A stretch of 64,000 nt of DNA. It comes from Candidatus Eremiobacterota bacterium (GTDB lineage Bacteria > Vulcanimicrobiota > Vulcanimicrobiia > Vulcanimicrobiales > Vulcanimicrobiaceae). Every line of letters begins with the position of its first letter. Within the stretch, counting starts at the first letter, position 1. A program made the position numbers and the translations under genes. This document shows positions 56,961-64,000 of the stretch, in pieces. The stretch lies in the NCBI GenBank assembly GCA_019235885.1, contig JAFAKB010000020.1, positions 48,718-112,717 of the forward strand, given 5' to 3'. Under the pieces are notes generated by a model that saw nothing but the letters and a program-made list of their open reading frames with translations, was not told the origin of the DNA and ran no database searches.

Positions 56961-57561
56961 CGAGCAGTGCGACGTTGCAGACGCTCCACACGGCGATCGC
57001 CGCCAGCAGGAGCGGGCGGTGCTCGCGGACGCGTAGCGGGTGCACGAACTGCACCGGCGCGAACGTCAGCGCCGCGAAGACCGCGACGACCGCGAAGGCG
57101 GCGAACGCTGGAGGTCGCCATAGAAGGAGATAGAACGCCACCACGTTCCAGAACGCCGGAAAGCCGTTGAAATAGCGGTCGGGTGTCTTCAGGTCGGTGC
57201 GTGCGTAGTGGTATAGCGCGGAGACGAGGATCAGCGCGACTGCCACGAACGACCAGGGTGCAGGGATGAGGTGGGTGTGACCGATCAGAACCGCAGGCAC
57301 GAGCACGAACGTGACATAGTCGACGACGAGGTCCAGCGTGCCGCCGTCAATGGCCGGCAGGACGTCGCGCACGCGGAACCGGCGCGCCAGCGGTCCGTCG
57401 AGGCCGTCGGCGAAGAGCGCGAGCGCGAGCCACAGCAGCGCTCCGCGCGTGTCGCCGCGCTCCGCCGCGTACAGCGCGAGCACGCCGAGGATCATCATGC
57501 CGGCGGTGAACGCGTGCACCAGCCAGGCCGCCGTAACCGCGAGGACGCCGGGTCGGTTCAC
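56905..57561 (-). CDS. pcs: phosphatidylcholine synthase
   Basis: A 218-residue CDP-alcohol phosphatidyltransferase with six or more helices. It condenses choline with CDP-diacylglycerol in the inner membrane. The motif DGLDGPLAR at 52-60, with the later Asp residues D77 and D81 (LDLVVDY), matches the Pcs variant of the family rather than PgsA or PssA. The GTG at 57561 is 36 bases from the divergent aminotransferase gene. The last 15 residues (RCRGWRRSRRCSA-type) look non-native: they are read from the antisense of the truncated pseudogene, so the normal stop has been lost. The catalytic part is complete. Confidence 0.85.
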   Translation of the reverse strand: MNRPGVLAVTAAWLVHAFTAGMMILGVLALYAAERGDTRGALLWLALALFADGLDGPLARRFRVRDVLPAIDGGTLDLVVDYVTFVLVPAVLIGHTHLIPAPWSFVAVALILVSALYHYARTDLKTPDRYFNGFPAFWNVVAFYLLLWRPPAFAAFAVVAVFAALTFAPVQFVHPLRVREHRPLLLAAIAVWSVCNVALLAAWSARCRGWRRSRRCSA

Positions 57562-57597
57562 CGTGGATGACCTGCCTTTCTGGCCGGCGGTGCGCGC

Positions 57598-58773
57598 ATG
57601 ATCGGCACGAGACGCGCGGCGTTCTTGCTGTTCTCTCGGCCCGTCATCGAGGACGACGAGATCGCCGAAGTCGTCGATTGCTTGAAGTCGGGATGGATCA
57701 CCTCCGGTCCGCGCGTCGCACGCTTCGAGGAGATGGTGCGGGAGCGCGTCGGCGCCGCGCACGCGGTCGCGGTCAACTCGGCGACCGCCGGGCTCCACAT
57801 CGCGCTCCACGCGCTCGGCGCGGGTCCCGGCGACGAGGTGGTCGTCCCCTCGATCACCTGGGCGTCGACCGCGAACGCGGTTGAGCTGCTCGGTGCACGA
57901 GCCGTCCTCGCCGACGTCGATCCGCGCACGCTGCAGCTCGATCCCGCGGACGTCGCGCGCCGTCTCACGCCGCGCACGCGCGCGGTGATCCCCGTGCACT
58001 ATGCCGGCGCGCCCGCCGATACGGACGCGATTCGCGCGGCCGTCGCCGGACGCAGCGTGACCGTGATCGAGGACGCCGCGCACGCGATCGGAACGTCGTA
58101 TCGCGGCCGCGCGGTCGGCGGCGGGGGAGCGATCGCCGTCTTCAGCTTTCACCCGATCAAGAACATCACGACCGGCGAGGGCGGGATGGTCGTCTGCCAC
58201 GACGCGGCGCTCGCCGAGCGGCTGCGGCTGCTGCGCTTCCACGGCGTCTCGAAAGACGCATGGAAGCGGTATGCGCGCGGCGGAACCCCGCAGTACGAGG
58301 TCGTCGAGCCCGGCTACAAGTACAACATGCTCGACATCCAGGCCGCGCTGGGCGTCGTGCAACTGCCGAAGCTGGACCGCTTCATTGCGGCGCGGCGCGC
58401 CCTGGCGGAACGGTACGACGATCTGCTCGCGGATCTCCCCGGGGTCCGCCCCATCGACCGCGTGGACTATCCCTCGGAGCACGCTTGGCATCTCTACGTC
58501 GTTCGGCTGCGGCTGGAGGCGCTCGCGGCGGACCGCGACACGATCATCGGCGACCTCGCCGAGGAGAACGTCGGCGCGGGACTGCACTTCACCGCGCTCC
58601 ACCGGCACGCGTACTACCGTGAGAAGTACGGCTATGCTCCGGGCGATCTCCCGCACGCCTCCGCGGCGTCCGACGAGATACTCTCGCTGCCGCTCTACCC
58701 GGGGCTGACCGCCGCCGACCAGGACGACGTCGTGCGCGCGCTCCGCGCCGTGCTGCTGCGCCGAGCCGCCTGA
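57598..58773 (+). CDS. DegT/DnrJ/EryC1/StrS-family sugar aminotransferase (ArnB-like)
   Basis: A 391-residue PLP enzyme that aminates a nucleotide 4-keto sugar. The PLP lysine is K188 (SFHPIKNITTGEGG), with the usual upstream D159 (VIEDAAHAIG). VNSATAGLHIAL at 59-70 contacts the phosphate. A neighbouring ArnA-type reductase suggests the product is UDP-4-amino-4-deoxy-arabinose or a close relative. It is two bases from the next gene. Confidence 0.9.
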   Translation: MIGTRRAAFLLFSRPVIEDDEIAEVVDCLKSGWITSGPRVARFEEMVRERVGAAHAVAVNSATAGLHIALHALGAGPGDEVVVPSITWASTANAVELLGARAVLADVDPRTLQLDPADVARRLTPRTRAVIPVHYAGAPADTDAIRAAVAGRSVTVIEDAAHAIGTSYRGRAVGGGGAIAVFSFHPIKNITTGEGGMVVCHDAALAERLRLLRFHGVSKDAWKRYARGGTPQYEVVEPGYKYNMLDIQAALGVVQLPKLDRFIAARRALAERYDDLLADLPGVRPIDRVDYPSEHAWHLYVVRLRLEALAADRDTIIGDLAEENVGAGLHFTALHRHAYYREKYGYAPGDLPHASAASDEILSLPLYPGLTAADQDDVVRALRAVLLRRAA

Positions 58774-58774
58774 C

Positions 58775-59830
58775 GTGAAGATCCTGATCCTCGGCGTGAA
58801 CGGGTTCATTGGTCACGCGCTGCTCCGCCGCATCCTCCAGCACACGTCGTGGGAGGTCGCCGGCTTGGACGTCGGCGACGACCGCGTGTGCGCTCTCGCC
58901 GGCTCGCCGCGGTTCCGGTTCGTGCGCGCCGACATTCGCAAGCACCGCAGGCGCATCGAGCAACTCGTCGCGGACGCCGACGTGGTCATCCCGCTCGCCG
59001 CGTTCACGCGTCCGGCCGACTACGTGCGCGACCCGCTCGCGACGTTCGAGCTGGACTTCGAGGAGAACCTGCGGACCGTCCGCGCCGCCGTGCGCACGGA
59101 CACGCGCGTGCTGTTCCCCTCGACCTCGGAGGTGTACGGGCTGTGCGAGGACGAGCGCTTCAACGAGGAGACGAGCCGGCTCGTGGTCGGGCCGATCGCG
59201 AAGGAGCGCTGGATGTACAGCTGCAGCAAGCAGCTGTTGGACCGTGTGATCTGGGCCTACGGGCGGCGCGGCCTGCGCTTCACGATCTTCCGGCCGTTCA
59301 ACTGGTTCGGCCCGAACCTCGACGACGTCCGCCAGTCGGCGCCGGGGAGCGCGCGCGTGGTGACGCAGTTCATCGGGCACCTGATGCGCCGTGAGCCGAT
59401 CCCGTTGGTCGACGGCGGGCGGCAGCGCCGCACGTTCACGTACGTCGACGACGGCGTCGACGCGCTGATGCGCATCATCGCGAACGAGGACGGGCGCGCG
59501 AACGCGGCGATCTTCAACCTCGGCAATCCGGCGAACGACGTGTCGATCCGCGAGCTGGCCGAGTTGCTGATCGCGAAGCTGGCACGATTCCCCGGCTTCG
59601 CGGCGGCTGCTGCCGCCGCGAGGCTCGAAGAGGTCTCCGCCGAGCGCTACTACGGCCCCGCGTACCAGGATGTTCCGCGGCGCGCGCCCGACATCACCGC
59701 GGCGCGCACGCAGCTCGGGTGGGAGCCGCGCGTGCCGCTGCGCCTCGGCCTGCGCCGCACGCTCGCGTACTACGCCGAGGACGCATCGCCCGCGCGCGCG
59801 TACGGCACGGCCGGGTCCAGCGAGCGATGA
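58775..59830 (+). CDS. NAD-dependent epimerase/dehydratase, ArnA-dehydrogenase/UXS-like
   Basis: A 351-residue extended SDR. The Rossmann loop GVNGFIG (7-13), the P-S-T-S-E-V-Y motif (115-121) and Y148-x3-K152 are intact. The FRPFNWFGPNLDD motif and the overall pattern match the C-terminal decarboxylase domain of ArnA (UDP-glucuronate to UDP-4-keto-pentose), without the ArnA formyltransferase half. GTG start one base after the aminotransferase stop. Together they could make UDP-4-amino-arabinose. Confidence 0.87.
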   Translation: MKILILGVNGFIGHALLRRILQHTSWEVAGLDVGDDRVCALAGSPRFRFVRADIRKHRRRIEQLVADADVVIPLAAFTRPADYVRDPLATFELDFEENLRTVRAAVRTDTRVLFPSTSEVYGLCEDERFNEETSRLVVGPIAKERWMYSCSKQLLDRVIWAYGRRGLRFTIFRPFNWFGPNLDDVRQSAPGSARVVTQFIGHLMRREPIPLVDGGRQRRTFTYVDDGVDALMRIIANEDGRANAAIFNLGNPANDVSIRELAELLIAKLARFPGFAAAAAAARLEEVSAERYYGPAYQDVPRRAPDITAARTQLGWEPRVPLRLGLRRTLAYYAEDASPARAYGTAGSSER

Positions 59831-60642
59831 GCGCCCGCGACTTCACCGTCATCAGCTGGGCGACGCGGTCGTACGCGCACCTCGCGGCGGGCGCGATCGA
59901 GGACTGTGCGCGGCTCGGCTACCGCTACCATTTCTACGAGATCGACGAGGAGTACGCCTCGCTGATGCGCGCGTGGTGCAACCACCCGCACGTGATCCGC
60001 CGCGGTGTCGCGGAGTTCGGGACGGTGCTGTTCATGGACATCGAGTGCCGCATCCTCGAGCCGCTGCCCGCGCACTGGACCGCACCGCTCGTCTCCGTGC
60101 GCCGCCCCGCCCAGAAGTTCTGGATCCGCTACAACAGCGGGACCGTGATGGCGGACGAGCGCTGTCTGCCGTGGATCGACACCTGGATCGCGGTCCTCGA
60201 GGAGTGGAAGCTCGGCGAGCTCGCGCCCGACGACTACGTGCACTGGCCGGGCGATCTGTGCGACGAGCTCGCGCTCGCGGCCGCGCTGGCCGCGCACCGG
60301 GTGCGCGTCGCCACGCCGGAACTCGAGTACGTCGACCGCGCGACGACCGCGGAGATCGCGCGCGGGCTGTGGCGCAACGCGCACACGATCATGCAGCACC
60401 CGACCATCCACCACTGGCCGAACGAGCCTGACCCGCTCGAGTGCAAGAAGCTGTTCTGGCAGAACTATCCCGGCGATCCGGCGAGCGCCGCCGCCTTTTT
60501 CGCCGGCGCAACCGGCGAGCTGCGCCGGGACGGGTGGGTGTTCGACGCCGTGCGGCGGCGTTACGCGCCCGCGGAGCACTGGCCGGACGGCGCGCGCGCC
60601 TGGGTCGACGACGCCGTCGTGCTCACCTCGGCGCAGCGCTGA
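59827..60642 (+). CDS. putative glycosyltransferase
   Basis: A 271-residue soluble protein without signal or membrane helix. TVISWATRSYAHLAAGAIEDC, FGTVLFMDIECRIL (with a DxE/DxD-like acidic motif at about 70) and the later YNSGTVMAD look like a GT-A-fold nucleotide-sugar transferase (GT8/nucleotide-diphospho-sugar type). The family is not named with certainty. ATGA overlap with the upstream epimerase puts it in the amino-sugar operon. Its 3' end overlaps the convergent oxidoreductase by 20 bases. Confidence 0.65.
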   Translation: MSARDFTVISWATRSYAHLAAGAIEDCARLGYRYHFYEIDEEYASLMRAWCNHPHVIRRGVAEFGTVLFMDIECRILEPLPAHWTAPLVSVRRPAQKFWIRYNSGTVMADERCLPWIDTWIAVLEEWKLGELAPDDYVHWPGDLCDELALAAALAAHRVRVATPELEYVDRATTAEIARGLWRNAHTIMQHPTIHHWPNEPDPLECKKLFWQNYPGDPASAAAFFAGATGELRRDGWVFDAVRRRYAPAEHWPDGARAWVDDAVVLTSAQR

Positions 60643-61639
60643 TCGGAACGAACGCGCCCTCGCGCGCGGAGCGCCGGATCGCCTCGACGACCGTCAGATC
60701 GCCGAGCGCGTCGCGCGGCGTGTTGCGGCACGCGCCGGCGCCGCCGACGGCCTCGACGAACGCGCGCGCTTGCGCGGCGAAACCGTCCTCGCCCGGCGCG
60801 AAAACGCGCGCCTCGGCCGCCTCGCCGCGCAGCACGCGCAGCGAGCCCGGACCCGTCTCCGAGGGCAGCAGCTCGAGCGTCGCCGCGGTGCCGCGCAGCG
60901 TCACGCGCCAACTGTCGTGCTCCGCGGACTTCACGTAGCCCGCGACGAGGCTGACCGGGAGACCGGGCGAGAAGCGCAGCAGCGCCGCGCACGTCTCCTC
61001 GCGCACGAACCGCCCGCCGGCGTGCACGACGCTGTTCGCGACCGCCATGACGCCGTCGGGCTCGCCGAGCAGCCAGCGCAGCGGGTTCACGAAACAGTAC
61101 GTCATGTGCGTGAGCGGCATCCCGGCGCTCGCGTCTTCGTCGTAGTACCAGCTCGCCGGATCGGCGGCCCACAGCGCAACCGCGTCCGCCGCGACGAGAC
61201 GGCCCAGCGTCTCCGCGGCGATCAGCTCCTTCGCGGTCTCCCAGACGCGCTTGTAGCGCGCCTCGAACCCCGCCTCGACGACGACGCCGCGCGAGCGCGC
61301 GGCCGCAGCGAGCGCGCGGCCGGCGCTCGCGGTGGTCGCAAGCGGTCCGCCGATCAGGACGTGCGCGCCCGCGCCGACCACCGCCAGCGCGATCGCGTCT
61401 TGCACGTCGTGCGGCACCTCGACCAGCACCGCGTCCGGCCGCGCCGCCGTCATGTCGTCGACGTCTTCGAAGACCGGCGCTCCGCCGAATCGCTCGGCGA
61501 GCGCGCGGGCACGTTCCGGCCGGCCTGCGAGAACGCCGCACAGCGTGACCCCGCCGGTCGCGAGCAGCGCTTCGAGACGGCGGTGCGCCATCGCTCCCGC
61601 TCCGGCGACCGCGAGCCGCAGCGGTGCGGGGCGGCGCAC
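60623..61639 (-). CDS. Gfo/Idh/MocA-family oxidoreductase
   Basis: A 338-residue NAD(P)-dependent oxidoreductase. AVAGAGAMAHRRLEAL is the nucleotide loop and VEVPHDVQDAIALAVVGAGAHVLIGGP (in two parts) the typical linker with E/K-P. The expected EKP motif is altered: GGPLATT stands where E-K-P-L usually lies, so the catalytic Lys may be absent. Substrate probably a sugar. GTG start immediately after the desaturase stop, so the two are co-transcribed. Confidence 0.82.
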   Translation of the reverse strand: MRRPAPLRLAVAGAGAMAHRRLEALLATGGVTLCGVLAGRPERARALAERFGGAPVFEDVDDMTAARPDAVLVEVPHDVQDAIALAVVGAGAHVLIGGPLATTASAGRALAAAARSRGVVVEAGFEARYKRVWETAKELIAAETLGRLVAADAVALWAADPASWYYDEDASAGMPLTHMTYCFVNPLRWLLGEPDGVMAVANSVVHAGGRFVREETCAALLRFSPGLPVSLVAGYVKSAEHDSWRVTLRGTAATLELLPSETGPGSLRVLRGEAAEARVFAPGEDGFAAQARAFVEAVGGAGACRNTPRDALGDLTVVEAIRRSAREGAFVPISAAPR

Positions 61640-62635
61640 TTACGAGGCTCGCCGCACCGCGTGACGGTAGAGATGGCAGCGCGGATCGAGGATGAAGCGC
61701 GCCATCAGCGCGATTCGCGAGCGCACCACCGGACGGGTGCGGTAAAACTCGGGCGCGGCCGCGAGGACGCGCGGCAGCCGGTTCCACGGCACGCGCGGGA
61801 AATCGTGATGCTCGGCGTGATAGCCGAAGTTCAGCTCCAGCGGGCTCGCCCACGAGATGTAGTCGTTCGTCTCCTCGCCGTCCGCGATCAGCACGTGCTC
61901 CTGGATCACGCGCGTGCCGAGCGGGTGGAATCCCGTCGCGAGCGATTGCGAGAGCAGGAGGTACGCGATCGCGCCCGGGCCGCATCGCAGCAGGAGCACG
62001 GCCGTGACGAGGATCTGAAGCGCGGCGTTGGCGATCATCCAGCCGTCCCAGAACCGCTCGGTCGCGCGGAACTTCGCGACGCGCCGCCACTGGAAGTACG
62101 GAAACGCCGCGAGCCACAGCGCCTTGCGCAGCGGGTCGTTGCCGACCCACGCCGCCTCGGCGCGCGTCGGGATCCCGACATCCATCGCGTAGTCGCCCAT
62201 CGCGTTGTGGTGCCGGGCGTGATAGCGGAAGAACGGCATCGCGGTCCACGTGACGAGCCCGAGGTTCGCGATCAGCGCGATCGCGCGGTTCGCCCGCCGG
62301 GTTCGGAAGATCAGCGCGTGGCAGGCTTCGTGGATCAGCGCGTTCACCGCGGCTGCGCCGAATGCGCCGAACGCGAACGCGGCGATCGGGATCGCCCATG
62401 CCGGACCGCGCGCCACGGCGGCGGCGGTTCCGAGCTGCGCCGCGACGACCGCGACGGCGAGCAGCGCCGACCACGGGTTCGTCCCGATCAGCGCGCGCAC
62501 GTCCGGATGCGCGTCGGTGATCGCGCGGCGGCGCCGGCGTTCGGCCGCGGGGCCCGCGGCGATCGCGAATTCCGGGACGAACGGATGGGACCTTACCCCG
62601 ACGCCGGCTCGCAGTTCCACGCGGACACCTCGCAT
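61640..62635 (-). CDS. fatty acid desaturase, sphingolipid delta-4 desaturase (DES1)-like
   Basis: A 331-residue membrane di-iron desaturase. Its three histidine boxes are HEACH (102-106), HARHH (139-143) and HAEHH (273-277), with additional H237 and H247. The segment NFGYHAEHHDFPRVPWNRLP is strikingly like eukaryotic dihydroceramide delta-4 desaturases (DES1/DEGS), as are the opening RSHPFVPEFAIAAGPAAE and TGFHPLGTRVIQEH. It therefore may act on a sphingoid or similar long-chain base. The ATG at 62635 starts the recognisable protein; upstream reading is not family-like. In operon with the Gfo/Idh gene. Confidence 0.88.
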   Translation of the reverse strand: MRGVRVELRAGVGVRSHPFVPEFAIAAGPAAERRRRRAITDAHPDVRALIGTNPWSALLAVAVVAAQLGTAAAVARGPAWAIPIAAFAFGAFGAAAVNALIHEACHALIFRTRRANRAIALIANLGLVTWTAMPFFRYHARHHNAMGDYAMDVGIPTRAEAAWVGNDPLRKALWLAAFPYFQWRRVAKFRATERFWDGWMIANAALQILVTAVLLLRCGPGAIAYLLLSQSLATGFHPLGTRVIQEHVLIADGEETNDYISWASPLELNFGYHAEHHDFPRVPWNRLPRVLAAAPEFYRTRPVVRSRIALMARFILDPRCHLYRHAVRRAS

Positions 62636-62707
62636 CGCAGTGTTATAGACCGGGCGGGCGGTTTCCTGCCTATAGAAACCGCTGCCGCGCGACCGAACGG
62701 CGCGGCG

Positions 62708-62979
62708 ATGACGTATGATGAGCTCGACAAGCTCAGCTCCAAGGAGCTCCACACCGCGCCTTCCGCCACGCCGAGCACCACCTGAACCTGAAGTTCTTCT
62801 GGGACCTCCTCGAAATGGTCCCCGCCGCGAAAGCGGTCGAGGGCGAGATCCGGGAATCCGAAGGCGAGACGCTCCACCCGACGCTGCAAGTCGCGGACGC
62901 GGTGAGGGAAGACCCCGGCCTGATGGATGCGCTGCGCCCGGTCTACATCGATTACTTGGTCAAACACCCGGACGCCTGA
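62708..62979 (+). pseudogene. small helical protein gene with a two-base frameshift
   Basis: The ATG-started frame MTYDELDKLSSKEL closes after 26 codons, but two bases inserted at the CACAC run (62750-62754) explain it. Reading on from CAC 62752 gives HRAFRHAEHHLNLKFFWDLL, then EMVPAAKAVEGEIRESEG, TLHPTLQVADAVREDPGLMD and a natural stop at 62977-62979. The repaired product would be about 90 residues, acidic and helical. The total length 272 is not a multiple of three, consistent with one indel. A sequencing error cannot be excluded. The family is not recognised. Confidence 0.55.
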
Positions 62980-63094
62980 AGTCCAAGAGAACCATCGCAC
63001 ATAACTTTGCGATGATCCGCGCGCGCGGCAGACGCGCCTGCCGTGAAGTCGTGGTGCTGGTTCGTGCCGGTGGAGCACGGCGACGGATTGGCGG

Positions 63095-63529
63095 ATGGCG
63101 CGAGAATACGTGGACAGCAGCAGCATCGAGTCGTTCGACTACGACGAACGCATGGCGGCGCTGGACCTGGCTTTCGTCGGCGGGCAGGCGTATCGCTACT
63201 ACGGCGTGCCGGAACGCGTGCGCGACGGGCTACGCGCGGCCGAGTCGCCGACCGAACGCGATGGTCGCAAATCGCGTCTTTGCGCCGGTCGTTTCGTCAG
63301 AACGTGCGCAAGTACGCTTCCCGCTCCCACGGATGCACGGCGCGGCGGTAGCGCTCGTACTCGGCGAGCTTGGCGTCACGGAAGGCGTGGTAGATGTGGT
63401 CGCCGAGCGCGCCGCGGATCACTACGTCCTCGTCGAGCGCGGCGATCGCTTGGCGCAGCGATTTCGGCAGCTGCCGGATGCCGTGCTCCTTGCGGAAGTG
63501 CTCGCCCAGCTCGTACGTGGAGCCGGTGA
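63095..63529 (+). CDS. KTSC-domain protein, 3' end uncertain
   Basis: The first 50 residues (SSSIESFDYDERMAALDLAF, then GGQAYRYYGVPERVRDGLRA) match the KTSC domain, named for similarity to the C-terminus of lysyl-tRNA synthetase; these proteins are normally 65-80 residues. After AESPTERDG the reading runs on for about 90 low-complexity Arg-rich residues antisense to glutamine synthetase. The usual ending with F-x-x-x-I-R-G/x-Y is not seen in this frame, so the real stop was probably lost by a frameshift near 63250. Only 63095-63250 is well supported. Confidence 0.5.
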   Translation: MAREYVDSSSIESFDYDERMAALDLAFVGGQAYRYYGVPERVRDGLRAAESPTERDGRKSRLCAGRFVRTCASTLPAPTDARRGGSARTRRAWRHGRRGRCGRRARRGSLRPRRARRSLGAAISAAAGCRAPCGSARPARTWSR

Positions 63530-64000
63530 ACGAGTCGCCGGGGAGGCTGCGCGTGCGAATGCCGTCGGCGAGCGCTTCGACCAGCACCGCCATCGCGAGA
63601 TACGGGTTGCACGAGGCGTCGGGACTGCGCACTTCGAGCAGCGGCGGCTCCTCGCCGAACGCGGGCGGGACGCGGACGAGCGCGTTCGCGCTGCGCTGCG
63701 ACCACACCGTGTAGACCGGCGCGTCCCAGGCGGCGACGAGCCGCTTGTACGAGTTCACCGTCTGATTGCAGATCGCGGTGAATCCGGGCGCGTGGTCGAG
63801 CAGCCCCGCGATCGCGTGGAGTCGCACGGCCTCGTCGACGTCGCCGAGCGCGAAGTACACGTGCATCCCGCTGCCCGCCGACTCTTCGAGCGGCTTCGGC
63901 ATGAACGTCGCGTGCAAGCCGTGGCGCTGCGCGACGCGGCGCACGACGCCGCGTACCGTCATGAGGCGGTCCGCCATCGTCAGCACGCCGGACGCCGTCA
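63297..64000 (-). CDS. glnA: glutamine synthetase, C-terminal part (5' end outside window)
   Basis: The catalytic barrel part of a class I glutamine synthetase-like enzyme, about 234 residues, running off the window edge. Visible motifs are MTVRGVVRRVAQRHGLHATF and MPKPLEESAGSGMHVYF (ATP and metal region), NQTVNSYKRL, a WSQRSANALVRVP segment, and RSPDASCNPYLAMAVLVEAL. It ends in REAYLRTF. Whether it is a true GlnA or a gamma-glutamylamide synthetase of the same fold cannot be told from this fragment. Confidence 0.85.
   Translation of the reverse strand, partial: TASGVLTMADRLMTVRGVVRRVAQRHGLHATFMPKPLEESAGSGMHVYFALGDVDEAVRLHAIAGLLDHAPGFTAICNQTVNSYKRLVAAWDAPVYTVWSQRSANALVRVPPAFGEEPPLLEVRSPDASCNPYLAMAVLVEALADGIRTRSLPGDSFTGSTYELGEHFRKEHGIRQLPKSLRQAIAALDEDVVIRGALGDHIYHAFRDAKLAEYERYRRAVHPWEREAYLRTF

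Noticed and set aside
57558..58809. N-terminal extension of the Pcs frame opposite the aminotransferase
   Set aside because: The upstream 415 codons are antisense to the DegT-type gene and unlike phosphatidylcholine synthase; the GTG at 57561 fits the family.
60770..62785. 671-codon plus-strand frame across the oxidoreductase and desaturase
   Set aside because: Arg-rich shadow; only its last codons coincide with the small frameshifted gene at 62708.

Overview
The window is about 64 kb of very GC-rich, densely packed bacterial DNA. Many genes overlap by 1-20 bases, and ATGA, GTGA, TTGA or TAATG junctions are common. Signal peptides, a predicted outer-membrane beta-barrel and phosphatidylcholine synthesis suggest an aerobic, diderm bacterium. 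The mix of complex I, DUF11 surface proteins, ring-hydroxylating dioxygenases and unusual lipid genes fits a deep-branching phylum such as Candidatus Eremiobacterota (WPS-2, Vulcanimicrobium-like). That placement is inference; no rRNA or marker gene in the window settles it.

Layout. (1) 1-11811: nuoEFGHIJKLMN, complete from nuoF onward, with nuoE cut by the window edge and a GNAT acetyltransferase coupled to the end. (2) 11825-16151, minus: a three-gene unit with 4-base overlaps, made of a membrane NACHT NTPase, a secreted protein of unknown function and an alpha/beta hydrolase; fumarase (fumC) lies upstream on the same strand. (3) 17813-19614: a periplasmic TPR protein and a conserved hypothetical, closed by a clear terminator at 19662-19692. 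(4) 19810-30787: five coupled genes for exported DUF11-type, beta-rich proteins and one predicted outer-membrane barrel. I regard this as the most interesting candidate for an undescribed surface system. (5) 30755-34960, minus: a one-module NRPS (C-A-T-TE). (6) 34967-52516: sixteen collinear genes that look like one aromatic-compound operon. It holds an SDR dehydrogenase, a FAH-family hydrolase, an extradiol dioxygenase, a TetR regulator, a ribose-type ABC importer with an ATPase-permease fusion, Rieske alpha-beta-alpha subunits, a complete Liv-type importer and an acyl-CoA synthetase. (7) 52536-56446: RidA, aldo/keto reductase, aromatic amino acid decarboxylase and two small unknowns. (8) 56630-62635: envelope-lipid and sugar genes, namely a broken exported-protein gene fused tail to tail with phosphatidylcholine synthase, an ArnB/ArnA-like pair, a glycosyltransferase-like protein, a Gfo/Idh oxidoreductase and a DES1-like sphingolipid desaturase. 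(9) 62708-64000: a frameshifted small gene, a KTSC-domain protein and the C-terminal part of a glutamine synthetase.

How the genes work together. The nuo block supplies respiratory NADH oxidation and fumC a TCA step. The catabolic operon plausibly imports an aromatic or aryl acid, dihydroxylates it (Rieske), rearomatises it (SDR), cleaves the ring (VOC extradiol), processes the product (FAH) and activates an acid (acyl-CoA synthetase) under TetR control. Ferredoxin and reductase partners for the Rieske enzymes are not in the window. The surface cluster and the lipid/sugar genes both point to investment in an elaborate cell envelope.

I saw no rRNA, tRNA, CRISPR array, insertion sequence or replication origin. 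No stretch longer than 300 bases lacks a gene; the longest gaps (about 170-195 bases) are at 17634-17812, 19615-19809 and 56447-56629.
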